Shown piece by piece: positions 35,472-46,963 of a stretch of 64,000 nt of DNA (position 1 is its first letter; every line of letters begins with the position of its first letter). The DNA comes from Archegozetes longisetosus. Taxonomy: Eukaryota > Arthropoda > Arachnida > Sarcoptiformes > Trhypochthoniidae. Location: contig JAEMBT020000002.1 in assembly GCA_018873245.2 (NCBI GenBank), forward strand, positions 2,456,001 to 2,520,000. Direction: 5' to 3'. The notes below the pieces were generated by a model, which made no database searches, was not told the DNA's origin, and saw only the letters and a program-made list of their open reading frames with translations. Both the position numbers and the translations under genes were made by a program.

Positions 35472-36902
35472 TCACATATTGATAACTAGTGACTCAATTT
35501 TCTTCTCTTTATCGATCTTCTCGTTCTGATTGTTATGAATATCAGTCTCAACTTTGACATCAGGATTACTTTTTTTGATTTTTTTGCCACTATTGCGGCG
35601 TTTCATAAATAACACAACCAATAGACAGACCAAAATTGAAATACCAGAAATACATGTGACCAATAAGTAGTCGCACCAAAAACGCTTTGAATTTTTATCT
35701 TCGACTTTATGCTCGCTTTCTTTTAGTTCTTTGATAGCTATGACTGCTTCTGCCGCGTTATTATCAAATGTCTTCTCAACGTTTATAAGTTTTTTTAAGA
35801 CTTGATGAGCACTAGTTCTCGAAGAATCTGCAGAACAAGAGTCATTAGTTAAGAAAAATTTTTTTCCATAACTGAAAATACTTTTTTACAGTTAAGAAAC
35901 CTCAATTCTCAAACACTTTTACAGTTTAGGAAAAATGATTTTTGTTTTACCTTTAGAGATAGCCATCATATGATCTCTATTATAAACGCTGTCTTTAATA
36001 TAGAGTCCATTATTCTGACAATTGTCTTCGTGTTTATCTTCGGGACAGTCACATTGAATCATAACTGCCTTAACAATATTGTCAGAAGTTTGAACTTCAG
36101 TCGAATTTTTATCACCACTAAAAGTATGTTTCAATAGTTTTCCAAACTTTGAAAATGAGTCCAATACTCCGTTTATCATCTCTTTCAGGGGAGAAATCGA
36201 TGGTTCAGTTAAAACACCATCTTTTGAATAGTTGGTTATAACAACTGTGATGTTATCATCAAAATTGTGTTCTTGGATATTCCAACCAAGACTTATAGAT
36301 AGCTTTCCCAAATTTGGTGAATTATCATCTGTTGAACTAATATTTTCCTCCTTCCGTTCGATCTGAAGATCAGTTATCAGTGGTTTCATGCCTTTAACTA
36401 TTGATGTGATGATTGGTCGCAAGTTTCGCTGACCAGGGAATGAACTGAACTTCGGATGGAATTCTGTAAGTCCTGTTTCATGTCTTACTTTTGTCATCTC
36501 ATCGTTCAATTCAGAGGTTGTCTTAAGTGGCGGAAAAGGATTGTCATCTGTTTTAGCCATGACTTGAACTGATGACAAGAATGGTATGACTGCTGGAGAT
36601 ATGTCTCCGATTTGAGGAAACTTTTTGAACTTCTTGTCAAGAATTTCATGCATTCTATCAAAAAATGGTTTTTGATTCAGAAAAGAAGATGGAAACGGAT
36701 TTTCATCTTCTAGTATTGACGGAAACTTCGGGAACATCGGAAAAATAGATTCGATCGGTGGTCCGAAAGCTGGGGATGGTTTGAGGAGTGAATTGCGGAT
36801 CACTTCCTGCCGTCGATGTTTGTCATCATTCCTGTTGGTCTTTAATATCTGGCCGTAATTGACAGCAATAGATAGTAATACTATGAAAAAGTTTGGTTTC
36901 AT
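35472..36902 (-). CDS. Secreted/type I membrane protein, unrecognised
   Basis: Two exons on the minus strand: 36902-35951 and 35827-35472. The donor GTAAAA and acceptor TTGTTCTGCAG join in phase, giving 435 aa. Residues 1-18 form a signal peptide (MKPNFFIVLLSIAVNYGQ). The lumenal part is Pro/Phe-rich at first (PMFPKFPSI), then Ser/Asp-rich, with possible N-glycosylation sites (NITVV, NSTEV) and four clustered Cys residues (C-D-C ... C). A single TM (VTCISGISILVCLLVVLFM) near residues 374-392 is followed by a Lys-rich cytosolic tail. The family is not recognised; a surface receptor-like or adhesion protein is only a guess. Confidence 0.72.
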
Positions 36903-37360
36903 TGTTAAAAATTTGCTCGAAATTATTTTTCAGCTATTTATTAGGTTAGTTTTTTATTTTAAGGTAACTTTTCAATACGTGGCACTTTATCATGTACTTG
37001 TTCACAGATTTTTTCCTTATTGTGTTACTTGTGTTATTTGATAGGTATTAAAAGTAATTTAATTTAAGTAGTTTAGATTTGTTTTACAAGTTCTGGTAAT
37101 TAGATATCGAATAATAGATTTAATATGAATAACTAAAATGCATTTATATTTCTTGAACTTCACAACTATTCTTCTAAACTTTGAGCTTATACTCCGATAG
37201 CATAAATATGTAATATGTTGAGGGAAAAATCGCAAATCTCGGGAAAAAAAGCCTACGTGTAATACATATACGTATTGTTTTACAAAAAATCCAAGTACGT
37301 TAACCAATTGCACAGTTATTGTGGTTTTTTAGAATTCGATACCATCCACATAAATTAATA
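36903..37360. other. Gene-free stretch
   Basis: Short spacer up to the transposon terminus. Nothing supported; a reverse frame at 37059-37313 has no support. Confidence 0.4.
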
Positions 37361-38278
37361 AGCCTTGGCTAGAGAAATCTGCACAAAATTTAAGACGCAA
37401 TTTCTTAACCAAATATAGTTGATTCGATTAAATTTTGTTTTTACTTTGAAAGAATAGTTATTAGGTAACAAAACATTGCAATTATTAGTTTATAATAATT
37501 TATAATAAGAAAGATGTCCTCCTCTAAAGAGCTTGAGGCTAGGAAAAGGATTGGCGCTTTTATTGAAAGAAACCCGAATATGAAAACTTGCGATATCGTA
37601 AGACATTATGAACTGGAGGGCATCCATCGCCGTACAGTATATTCAATTATCCAAAGATTCATAAGGGGTCAGAGTGCCGATCGGACTCCAGGTCCGAGAA
37701 AAAAACCGAGAAATTAACCGAAAAACTAAAGACAAAATAATTGAGTTCGCGGTAATGCGATCACTGCAGAAGTCTATATTCGGGAATTTTTTACCACTTC
37801 TGAAAGATTTTATCGATAAGTACCATTCAGACGATAAATATGTTTTCTGGCCCGATTTGGCTACTTCTCATTACGCCAAAACCACTCAAGAAGTTTACCA
37901 AAGAGTTGGAATCAAAGTTGTCCCAAAAGAGATCAATCCTCTAAATGTCCCCCAACTCCACCCAATTGAAAGATTTTGGGCAAATTTGGGTAAACAAATT
38001 TATGAAAATGGGTGGACAACAGATGTAAATCCCTAAACTATTTCGAAGAATCAAAACTAATACGTAAAAGATCTGAAAATCTGTGCCAAAACCTTATGAG
38101 AGGTGTTAAGACTAAGGTCCGCAAAGCAGCGGACAAAGGAGTACTATCTGTCATCAATTGATATCAATTTAAACTTCATATAATGTATTTTCATTTAATA
38201 AATTTCTGTTCAATTTCGGTGAAATTTTGATTAATAATTATTAAAATTATTTTTGTGCAGATTTCTCTAGCCAAGCCT
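37361..38278 (+). mobile_element. Deleted Tc1/mariner-type transposon
   Basis: Terminal inverted repeats of about 30 bp (left begins AGCCTTGGCTAGAGAAATCT; right is its near complement) are flanked by TA at 37359-37360 and 38279-38280, the usual Tc1/mariner target duplication. At 918 bp it is shorter than an autonomous copy of about 1.3 kb. The interior keeps the amino HTH part of the transposase and the distal DDE part, with the middle missing. Confidence 0.85.
37514..38036 (+). pseudogene. Tc1/mariner transposase remnant
   Basis: The first frame (37514-37717) encodes an amino HTH region including KTCDIVRHYELEGIHRRTVY. The frame then shifts (overlap 37674-37717), and the second frame to 38036 holds the distal catalytic part with W-P-D-L-A...H-Y-A and HPIERFWANLGKQI. 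The segment with the first catalytic Asp is deleted. Coding-like sequence continues past the stop toward 38160. It cannot make an active transposase. Confidence 0.8.
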
Positions 38279-38696
38279 TATATTTAACAAATATGTAAAC
38301 GGAATATTTATTGGAGATTTCTACACGTAAATCAGTTTTGATAATGAAATTACTTTGTTACATTTCATAAAGTCTTAATATCAACTACGAATATTGATTT
38401 GAGCTAAAGTTAAAAAGTTAAGCAACTTCAGAGTGGTTTCATCTAATGTTTTATATGAAACTTTGTGTTAATGTTAGCTAAACTTACCAAGAGAGAAGGG
38501 GGTACTTATATTACAAGCGGGTGGGCGATTTGATGACCTTGAAACAGTCTCCTATTCAGTCTACATATTATATCAAAATACTAGGTTTCTATTACTTCTC
38601 GTTTGGGAGATAATGTAAATTCTTAAACATTTAGAAAATACTTTAATCACGCTTCTTCCAATATCTCCTGATGAATGTTCAAGATTATGGTAGATA
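38279..38696. other. Gene-free stretch
   Basis: Spacer between the mariner copy and the next repeat element. Nothing supported. Confidence 0.4.
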
Positions 38697-39478
38697 GTAC
38701 CTTTTCCAGGCACACACTTTTGATGATTGATCCTAATAGTACTCGGTGTGTGGAGTCTAACGATATAGCAAATGCCGTGTTTTATTACGTGAAAAATTTG
38801 ATCTTTTAATAATTATTATATACCCCAGGCACCCACTTTTGATGATCGATCCTAATAGTACTCGATGTAGTGAGTCGAATGATATATTACATGCCCATAT
38901 TCTATCCATAAATTACGTAAAAATGAAATATTTTAAAAACTCAAAAATAGTTCTATCGCTAGGTATCCCCTCCAAAATGCGATATAAGATAATTCTCTAT
39001 AAAATAATTAAGTATCCATGCGCGTGATTTAACCTAAGTGAAAATTGCGTCAGGTCGCGAAGCGTTCCAAGTGAAGCGATCTGACGCTATCTTCAGCTTA
39101 GGTTAAGTTGGGTTCGTGGTGGTTAGGTTGAACGAGTCGCCAAAAGGTACCTTGAGATAAGGATGAATGAGGGGGTGTCTGGGGTGGTCAGGTGAGTGCC
39201 TGGATATATAAAAAATCAAAATTCTCACCTAATTTATGGATAAAACATGGCATGTGATATATCGTTAGACTCTTCACATCGAGCACTACTAGAATCTATC
39301 ATCAAAAGTAGGTGCCCGCAAAGGGTACCCATTACCAAACTATTTCTTGAATTTTTAAAAATTAAATTTTTACGTAATTTATGGACAGAATATAGGCATG
39401 TAATATATCATTTGACTCCTCACATCGAGTACTACTAGCATCGATCATCAAAAGTACGTGCCCGGAAAATGCACCCAT
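38697..39478. repeat. Composite inverted-repeat element
   Basis: A unit of about 100-130 bp containing CTTTTGATGATCGATCCTAA and TAGTACTCGATG occurs twice forward (from about 38708 and 38826) and twice inverted (ending about 39318 and 39460). At the centre, 39030-39106, is a hairpin with arms AACCTAAGTGAAAATTGCGTCA and a related complement. The outer ends share GTGCCYGGAAAA. No transposase is present. The right end touches the donor side of the terpene synthase exon. Confidence 0.7.
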
Positions 39479-39481
39479 TAC

Positions 39482-39740
39482 CAAGATTATCATCTTGATA
39501 ATACAAGAGATTCATAAAATTGATCAACACTCTTAATCTTGATTTATCAGTGCAGCTACTATAAATAAAGGCTGCAAAAAAATCTAGTTTCCCAAAAATT
39601 TTTGTTGAAATACTTTCAGATTTTATTAAACTTAAAAGGTATTGCTCGCAATCTTTCAGAAGTTCTTCAGTGCATGCTAGAGTTGACCCATTGGGAACGG
39701 CAAAAATATTCAGACCAATCAAACTCGATGGATTCGCCAT
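39482..39740 (-). CDS. Terpene synthase (class I) first exon, partial
   Basis: The minus-strand exon starts at an ATG (39738-39740) and runs 259 nt to a donor GTAATG at 39481, encoding 86 residues. The stretch FFAAFIYSS then RLRVLINFMNLLYYQDDN matches the region around the first Asp-rich metal-binding motif of bacterial/fungal-type class I terpene cyclases (RLR..CDFMNLLF..DD pattern). In that family the motif binds Mg2+ and the diphosphate of the isoprenoid substrate. Later exons, including the NSE metal site, are not seen to the left, where repeats begin at the donor. This may be a broken gene or one with a long intron. Lateral origin is inferred from what is known of mite terpene synthases. 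Confidence 0.6.
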
Positions 39741-40136
39741 TAATTAAGTACTTATTCGAAATCTATTAGAAAAACGAGAATTGCCAAGTATTTTTATGTG
39801 ATTTTGTAAGATGATGTAAGAAAGATAAGCATGTTGTGTATTCTTTAATGAGAATTTATTCTCTTATCGTAATTATGAAATCGATTTTTACGCGCTTTAA
39901 GAAAGTTTTATAGTCCTAACTGAACTCACTTTTTGTTTCAGATACTGAATATTAAGTTATAAACAAGTAGAACTCTCTTATATCCTGAAAATAAATTCTA
40001 ATATAAATGTGAATTCGATAAAAAGTCACTCTACACACAGAAATCGTCTAAAATAATCTGACTGAATTGATTTAATAATAATAACAGTAAGTTATTACTT
40101 TTACGCAAAGCTGAGCTTGTCCTCAAATACTTGTAT
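39741..40136. other. Gene-free stretch upstream of the terpene synthase exon
   Basis: AT-rich; any promoter of the minus-strand exon would lie here, but no clear motif is seen. Confidence 0.4.
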
Positions 40137-40726
40137 ATACACGTTTCCAAGAGAGTAACTAGGACAAGAAGAACGCTTGTATCTCTGCGCTAGGCGATCT
40201 GATTTTGATCCGGTTTGTTTTAAAATGTAGAAAAATGTTCGAGAAATGTCATATTAAAATTTCATAAATTTATCTAAACTAATAATAATTTTTTTGAGAA
40301 GACAAATAAAAATCACTTTAAATTACAAATTATTATAAAAATGTAACGCTTTATGGTAACCTACACTGTGAATGACCCCCGAAGTGAGTTGTGTTGATTG
40401 TAAACAAACTTTTGTTTGAAGTGAAAGTGATTTATCATAAATTCGCCGGTGCTCAAGGAGGTCACACCCGATACTAATCATTTAATTCTAGTTCTAATTA
40501 AATGCATTAACATTGTTTTTTTTATTTAAAATTTGTGATTTTGAACGTAAAATTTCATTTACTGGTCATTAACTTTATAATTAATCGGAATAAACGTATG
40601 AAATTTTAATATGACATTTCTTGAACTTTTTTCTACATTTTAAAACAAACCGGATCAAAATCAGATCATCTAGCGCAGAGATACAAGCGTTCTCCTTGTC
40701 CTAGTTACTCTTTTGGAAACGTGTAT
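40137..40726. repeat. 590-bp inverted-repeat element (MITE-like)
   Basis: Arms of about 130-140 bp (40137-40265 and 40598-40726) are inverted copies; the outer ends are ATACACGTTTCC and GGAAACGTGTAT. Shared blocks include GATTTTGATCCGGTTTGTTT. The 330-bp middle has no ORF. Confidence 0.85.
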
Positions 40727-42296
40727 CTGATCAGTAAATTGGTCTATATAAATGCCCGAACCACGCACACTCTTGGTCTATATCTAAACTCTGCTCACAA
40801 TTGTAGTTAATGCCTACAAGAAATTGTCGGATTTTCCCCCCAATTTCTTAAAAATTGTTCTCAATAAACCATTTGGGAAAATGTGCAAAATGTATTTGCA
40901 AAGTTCTCTATAAGATTGTAGCTATGAATTTCATGTTACAAAATTTTTCTTGCAAAACCATAAAATTCATTTCAGCTTTCTAAAACTAACTCTTAAATGA
41001 TAGTCAATGGAATTTTTGATTTGTTAATCACGTGTGAACCTGATATAGGTTTCAGAATTTAGTCAAGTCTAAACATTTTATTTTCTAAATCAATATCTTT
41101 AGCGACAATATTCCATGTGGTTTCCGCTTGTAAAGTGGATTAAACCTATATAGCAGAATTCGAAATGAAGTGTAGAGTACAGAGTTTGGCGACTGTAGTA
41201 AAGTAAATTAATAGTTTATAAGATACTGGTCATTATAAAAAGAATTCGCCTTTAAATCGTAACGTGACCAATGTAACTCAATGAAATATATAACATCGGA
41301 CTCAGTTCATTAAGTGGAATCTATAAAATTTACTTAACAAAAGAGTTTGATAAGCTAAAGGCAAAATTTTTCATGCTCGAATTATGATACATAATTTGAT
41401 TCATCGAGGAATTGGCATAATCGGAATCTCATTGTACTAAAACTATCTTCAGATTCTTGATAGCTTAAGACGAGCCAGTTTATAATGCTTAAATGAGAAA
41501 TGTGCTTATTTTAGTGAGCTCATTTTTGAGATTTTTATGTTCCGCACAAAACTTGAAATACTTTAAATTAGAAGCAATTTAAATGACACTTTTATACTTT
41601 TGTTACATGCTATTTACTCTCGGGGGCGAAGACTAGTGTTTGTGAGCCACATGTAACGTCTTTGTAGGGTTTTTGACTTGGGATTGAATCTATTACGTTG
41701 TTAGCTACTTAACACAGTAAACCCTCGATATTTGAACAATTAAAAAAATTAAATAAAAATTTTGATAAACCACTGAACATTACACAAAATACAATTATCA
41801 GAAATATTACGTTGTATTAATTTGCATGTTAGAAATTGTGTCGGACACTCATGAGATCTTACAAAAAACTTTTACTAATGTAAAAACTATTTTATATATA
41901 ACAGTCTTTTACAATTATCAAAAGTCTAATACATTAGGTCATTGAGTCAATGACAAGTCCTAATAGATTGTTTTTATGGTTAAGAAAAGTACAGAATTAC
42001 TTCTATACTATTACGTAAATCATTAATACTGATAACTTTATTTGAGTGACTACGATATCTATTCAAAGCCTGATCTAAATGTAGTTTGACCTTTTTCTAT
42101 AATCTGTATTTTTCTGCATCTTTAAACTATAATTTTACTAATTTTATTTCAATTCGAGCTTTATAATTCTAAATTTATGGACTCGATAGAATGTGCTTTG
42201 AGAGAATTAAGTTACAACTTACTTTTAATAGAAATCTTCTTTTATTAATACAAATATATATATAACGATACAATAGTAGTTATTCACTATTACTTT
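40727..42296. other. Gene-free stretch
   Basis: AT-rich. The word CAGTAAACCCTCGATATTTG near 41715-41734 resembles terminal sequence of pogo/Tigger-like elements, but no partner end is visible. Nothing else supported. Confidence 0.35.
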
Positions 42297-42401
42297 TCTT
42301 ACATACCATACAGTACTAAGTAAGAGATGATTTCTTACATACTATAAGTACAGAGTAAGAGAGTATTCTTACATACTTTACAGTACGAAGTAAGAAATAA
42401 G
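42297..42401. repeat. Three tandem copies of a 35-bp palindromic unit
   Basis: Units start near 42297, 42331 and 42366. Each opens TTCTTACATAC, passes through CAGTAC and closes GTAAGA, so each unit is itself a rough palindrome. Minisatellite-like; nearby (42405-42420) a truncated further copy may exist. Confidence 0.75.
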
Positions 42402-43099
42402 ACTGTTCTTAATAAGAAATCACCTCTGCTTTTATACTCTTTTTAATGTCCTAAACTTACTATATTTAGCTCAATGGAAAAAATTATTCTTACATCAAAA
42501 TACTTGTAATTTAGGTAAACAATACATAGTAAATTGGAAATTTACCTGTACTGTAACTAAAAACTTAGGACACCTAAAAGATGTAACTACAGTTTCTACA
42601 ATTACTTTATTTTTATCTTATCAAAAATAGATTAATATCTTATTCTAAAACGAAGAAAACAAACTGAATAAACATAAAAACTAAATAATATTTTTCTATT
42701 TCACAGTATGAAAACAAAAGGAATAAATGCTATTAATATAATAGTACCCAATACCAAGTATTTTTGATAGTAACATGATTCAAATTTTTGATTTGCTGCT
42801 AATTTTTCGACCATTCGAAACAAAGCATAAGTTTCAAACATTAACGGATTAATTACAAAATTCTAGTCAATATCGAATATCTCGTAGATAAAATAATTAA
42901 CAGTTGTGCTTAAAATTAGCTTTAATGTCAACTAATGATTGAACCGATTTTAATCTCTTTTAGAGTTTTGACAGTCAAAAATAAAAACTCTAATGATTTA
43001 ATCAACAATTTTCAATAGATTTCATTGAGTTACAAGAGTTTTCTTACTAGCCCTAAAACGTAATGAGATTATTAGTAATATGAATAATTAGAAATGAGA

Positions 43100-43257
43100 T
43101 TACATGACATTACCGTGCAAACGACACTACCGCGCAAGTCACTACAGCACACGACTTTACCTCGCAAGACATTACCGCGCAAGTGAGACTACCGCACAGT
43201 ATTGTCGTTTGTGCGGTAATGTCGTACGTGGTGTTTGTTTGCGCTGTAATGTCGTGC
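43100..43257. repeat. Tandem and inverted GACATTACCGCGCAA repeats
   Basis: About five degenerate 17-18 bp units of GACATTACCGCGCAAGT run forward (43100-43200), and two to three inverted units (TTGTGCGGTAATGTCG and relatives) follow (43203-43255). The CpG-rich units contrast with the AT-rich flanks. Likely transposon terminal sub-repeats. Confidence 0.75.
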
Positions 43258-43850
43258 TAGCGAAATAAGAACGGTCTGTCAACTCGTGTTTCTTGATGTC
43301 TTGAGCGCAATATTGATTCCAGTGGCAGCTGCTAATTCAGCCCTTTCTTTACGAATCTGCATAAAGCCTTATATTGCCTGGGACTTTTCACTGTCAGACC
43401 TCGAGCGACTCTGTCAATCCATAATCTGTTGAAATTTTAATTTTATTAATGGTTTAGTTAATCAAATAAATTTTTCAATGACATTATTATCAGTTTCTAA
43501 CTTAAAATTTAGGAATAATGATTTTGGTACTGACTTCACTCTTATAATTAACGAAATTTCCTGATTCAGAATGTTTGACGTCAGTTTGTCATATCATCCA
43601 AACCGTTGATCTCATTCGACTAAAACTGGCCAAGAAGTTAGAAAAAATTTTCGAGTTATCTAAAAAATCACAAATACTTATTGATAGAGCCCTGAAATTT
43701 ACCAAAATGCCCCTTAAGTTCTCTAATAATAATGTAGTGATGTTTCACTTTTAAGTTGATTCGTGCCAACGATGGAGAACTATGCGTATTTGTTTCCGTA
43801 ACCCCTGCTCTGTGACCAACGCAAACACGAGTCAGTTATAGCTAATAAAA
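43258..43850. other. Gene-free stretch
   Basis: I looked for the missing left part of the Polinton capsid gene and did not find it. A short reverse frame near 43330 (ERAELAAATGI) has no support. Confidence 0.35.
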
Positions 43851-45069
43851 GGATTAACCGGGAAGTTTTGTGGCACTCGACCATAAAAATCGGATGATGG
43901 TGCCATTCGATAGTACTTTATGAGAAGAGTCCAAAAAGGTCATCACCATGAGGCTCCGCCCACCCGATATCGAACCACGCCCATTTTTAGTTTAGCCACT
44001 CCCACTGATTCCACCCCACAATATGAGTCTCAAAAGAAAGGTCTCAGTGAGTAGAGTTCATTGGTAAAGATCGCATGATGATAGGATGCATACTTCCTGA
44101 GAAATCGACTAAAAACACTCCTATATTCTACGACCATATTGCAATACATCGAGAATTGACATTGTTGACCAAGATAAAAAGAAGTTTTCTGTTCTTCCAT
44201 AGAGAATCGGCCCATCAACCATTTTTAGTGTGAACCTCGAGGGTCACTAGTAAAGCAAAATGGCTGAAGAAATTTTCAAAAAAGTGCTACGGGAAGCTGA
44301 CAAAATCGAAAAATGTAAAATCTTCAAACGCTTATAACTCAAAAACGCGCAAACATAATTTAATGAAACTTTGCATATTAAGAGATGGTAATCAAGAGTA
44401 TTTAACGATAGAGTGAAACTCTCAATTAACCCTATATGAGAGAATAATTGAAAAATTCAAAAACTTCAAATACTTATTCCAAAATTTTGCCACAAGGGTT
44501 CCGACCCGATCTCTTTTATTCTAACAGTAACACACTATCTAGTATATAATTTCAAAAAGATTGGGTCGGAACTCTATTAGCAATACATCAAAAATTGACA
44601 CTATTGACTTTGAGATGATTTATGTTGTAATTGTTCTAACATTTGTATATACATAGGTTGACAAAATGTTTTGTTAGATCATTCAGACTTTTTTACATAC
44701 AAAAAAGTCAGATTAAACATTACCAAAGTAGTGGCTTGTCTCAGATTTGGTCAACAATGTCAATTCTCGATGTATTGCAATATAGTCGTAGAATATAGGA
44801 GTGTTTTTAGTCGATTTCTCAGGAAGTATGCATCCTATCATCACGCGATCTTTACAAATGAACTCTACTCACTGAGACCTTTCTTTTGAGACCCATATTG
44901 TGGGGTGGAATCAGTGGGAGTGGCTAAAATAAAAAACGGGCGTGGTTCGATGTCGGGTGGGCGGAGCCTCATGGTGATGACCTTTTTGGACTCGTCTCAT
45001 AAAGTACTATAAAATGGCACCATCACACAATTTTTATGGTCGAGCGCCACAAAACTTCCCGGTTAACCG
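43851..45069. mobile_element. 1.2-kb foldback element with 320-bp inverted repeats
   Basis: Long inverted repeats at 43851-44172 and 44747-45069 differ by few bases; outer ends are GGATTAACCGGGAAGTTTTG and CAAAACTTCCCGGTTAACCG. The middle (about 575 bp) has no transposase. It contains a smaller inverted repeat (CCGACCCGATCT at about 44502, AGATTGGGTCGG at about 44560) and a third short copy of the arm end near 44580-44607. Two similar-looking ORFs on opposite strands are just the two arms. Its right end abuts the broken capsid gene, so it may have truncated the Polinton copy. Confidence 0.85.
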
Positions 45070-45089
45070 AAATTTCTAATGCAAAGTAT

Positions 45090-45643
45090 CCTATATGAAG
45101 GAGTTTTGTTGTACCTTACACCATAAACAAAGGAACAATGGATAAGATAATAGACGGTGTACATAGTGGATTATTACCGAGACGTGCATTCATCGGAATG
45201 GTTTCTCATAACGCATACAACGGTTCATTTTCGCTTAATCCATATAATTATAAACATTTCAACATGAATTATTTGGCATTTTATTGAACGGTGTTCAATA
45301 TCCGGAGAAAGCTTTTTAGCCGGATTTCTCAAGAGTGTAATACATAAGAGAATATATGAGTTTATTTAATGCAACTAATCAAAATGTAACAGACTCGTGC
45401 ATCACAATAGATAGAAGAGCTTATGGCAAAGGTTCAACAATTATAGGTGTGAACTTTGCACCAGACCTGTCTTCAAGTTGTTGCACTTCTGGTCATGTTA
45501 GTCCTAGTAGAGTTGGTTTATTAAGAATACAAGTACGATTTAAGGAGCCTTTGCCCGAAATTATTAATCTACTAGTTTATCTAGAATTCGACAGCTTGAT
45601 AGAAATAAATTTAGACAGAAATCCCGTATTTGATTTCAACTGA
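45090..45643 (+). pseudogene. Polinton capsid-family (F54H12.2-like) gene, 3' part, broken
   Basis: An upstream frame (to about 45285) includes GLLPRRAFIGMV and NPYNYKHFNMNYL, the pattern of Polinton proteins often annotated as F54H12.2-like. The frame then shifts near 45285. Stops follow at 45317 and 45338, and the last segment (from 45356) ends with RFKEPLPEIINLLVYLEFD and a family-typical end. So the copy has one frameshift and two nonsense codons and lacks its amino part. The family belongs to the virion structural set of Polintons; I cannot decide between major and minor capsid role. Confidence 0.75.
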
Positions 45644-46099
45644 TGGACACTTTGACAATCAAAAAACTTTTGAAACGCTTCAAGTGTTTTGGTGGTGTTT
45701 ATCCCTGGATTTGATACCTAATGTTAAACGAAGACCTATCGCTCTAATAATTAACACCCACACGTCTGATAAACCTGGTGAACATGGGTTTCTATAGTAA
45801 TCGATAAAGAAGGACAAGGAGAATACTTTGACTCATTTGGCTTGCCACCACTAAATGTATAGATTATTCGATATCTTGATAAAAATTGTAATAATGGATG
45901 GCGATTCAACCCCTTGGCTCTTCAAAACACAAAATCTATTACTTGTGGTCATTATTGTGTTCTTTATGCGATCGTTCGTTGCTCAGGGTATTCTTATCAT
46001 TATTTTATGTCGAAATTTAGCAAGAACACTTTAGAAAACGACTCAAAAGTGACTGAAATATTTGGAGATTATTCATTTAATATTAGTTCGTCGAAGTGA
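45643..46099 (+). pseudogene. Polinton adenain-type cysteine protease, broken
   Basis: It opens with ATG at 45643. The presumed catalytic His lies in PGEH at 45783-45785, and a one-base loss immediately after it changes the frame. The next frame has YFDSFGLPP (acidic residue region), a TAG at 45860, and then SITCGHYCVLYA with the presumed nucleophile Cys. The order His, acidic residue, Cys is that of adenain/ULP-like proteases, which in related viruses mature capsid proteins. Two lesions make it non-functional. Confidence 0.8.
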
Positions 46100-46108
46100 C
46101 AAGAAGAA

Positions 46109-46726
46109 ATGGATAACTTGAAGAAAGTGTGCGCTGCTATTGACATGCAAGGGTATTTTCTTGGAAAGAAATTTTATCCAAGAGAATTGGCCATAAGTAA
46201 TGAAGTAGTGGATATATCTCTCGAGATTGATGTATCTCTGAATAGAGATAGTATCATTAATGCTAAGGATCTCTTGAGCTATAAACTTGAAAAATACAAA
46301 ATCCATGGGTTACCCTTAGAATCGATTAGAGGAAAACTTGGTCTTAAAGTGCACAAAAGTGAAAATTTGGAGATGATCATTACCAATCTTTGTAATAAAG
46401 TTAAAGCAACATAAAAAGACATCCTCATTTGTAAAAATTAACAAGTCTCTGAAATCCTTCAGAAATTGGAAATTGCTCCCATTGATTTAAGGCATGTACT
46501 CATCGAAGGAGAAAGCTGCCCTACGCTGAAGGACTTGGACATGAGAATTGGTAAAGGAACAGTTTGGTTTTGCCCACTTCACACTTGTTTATCAAATGAT
46601 CGAAATGAAACAAGAAAAATGAGATGTGCTCTGCCCAAAACTCGATATATATGGATTTGGGTTCACAGTAAACTCATTGTTAATGAGGTGTTTGAAGCCT
46701 TAAGATCGCTCAATTACGATATCTAA
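46109..46726 (+). pseudogene. Polinton uncharacterised protein, interrupted
   Basis: Two pieces in the same frame (46109-46414 and about 46466-46726) are separated by stops at 46412, 46433 and 46450. The first begins MDNLKKVCAAIDMQGYFLGK then KFYPRELAI, a pattern I associate with an uncharacterised protein common in arthropod Polintons and related genes. The second contains CPLHTCLSNDRNETRKMRCA with spaced Cys/His and ends at 46726. A nuclease-like fold has been suspected for such proteins, but I cannot show it here. Confidence 0.55.
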
Positions 46727-46963
46727 ATAATTATTACAAGACTTGTATTATGATCGAATTCAACGAACATTAAACAACTCTGAAATTCGAAAACCTGCAT
46801 AACTAGTCGTGCAGCTTTTTTCTTAAGCGTTCACAAGAAAAATATTCAGTGATCATCTTTAACTGAATATAAAGACAGACCTTTTTTGAACAGTATTCAT
46901 TTGCATATGGTGTTCGAACAAGTGAGCTTATCTATTAAACATCTAAAAGTTATACTCTATTAA

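Noticed and set aside
38697..39478. Possible CRISPR-like array
   Set aside because: Units are inverted as well as direct, spacers are irregular and the genome is eukaryotic; it is an inverted-repeat element.
44030..44889. Two similar ORFs on opposite strands
   Set aside because: They are translations of the two arms of the foldback element, not separate genes.
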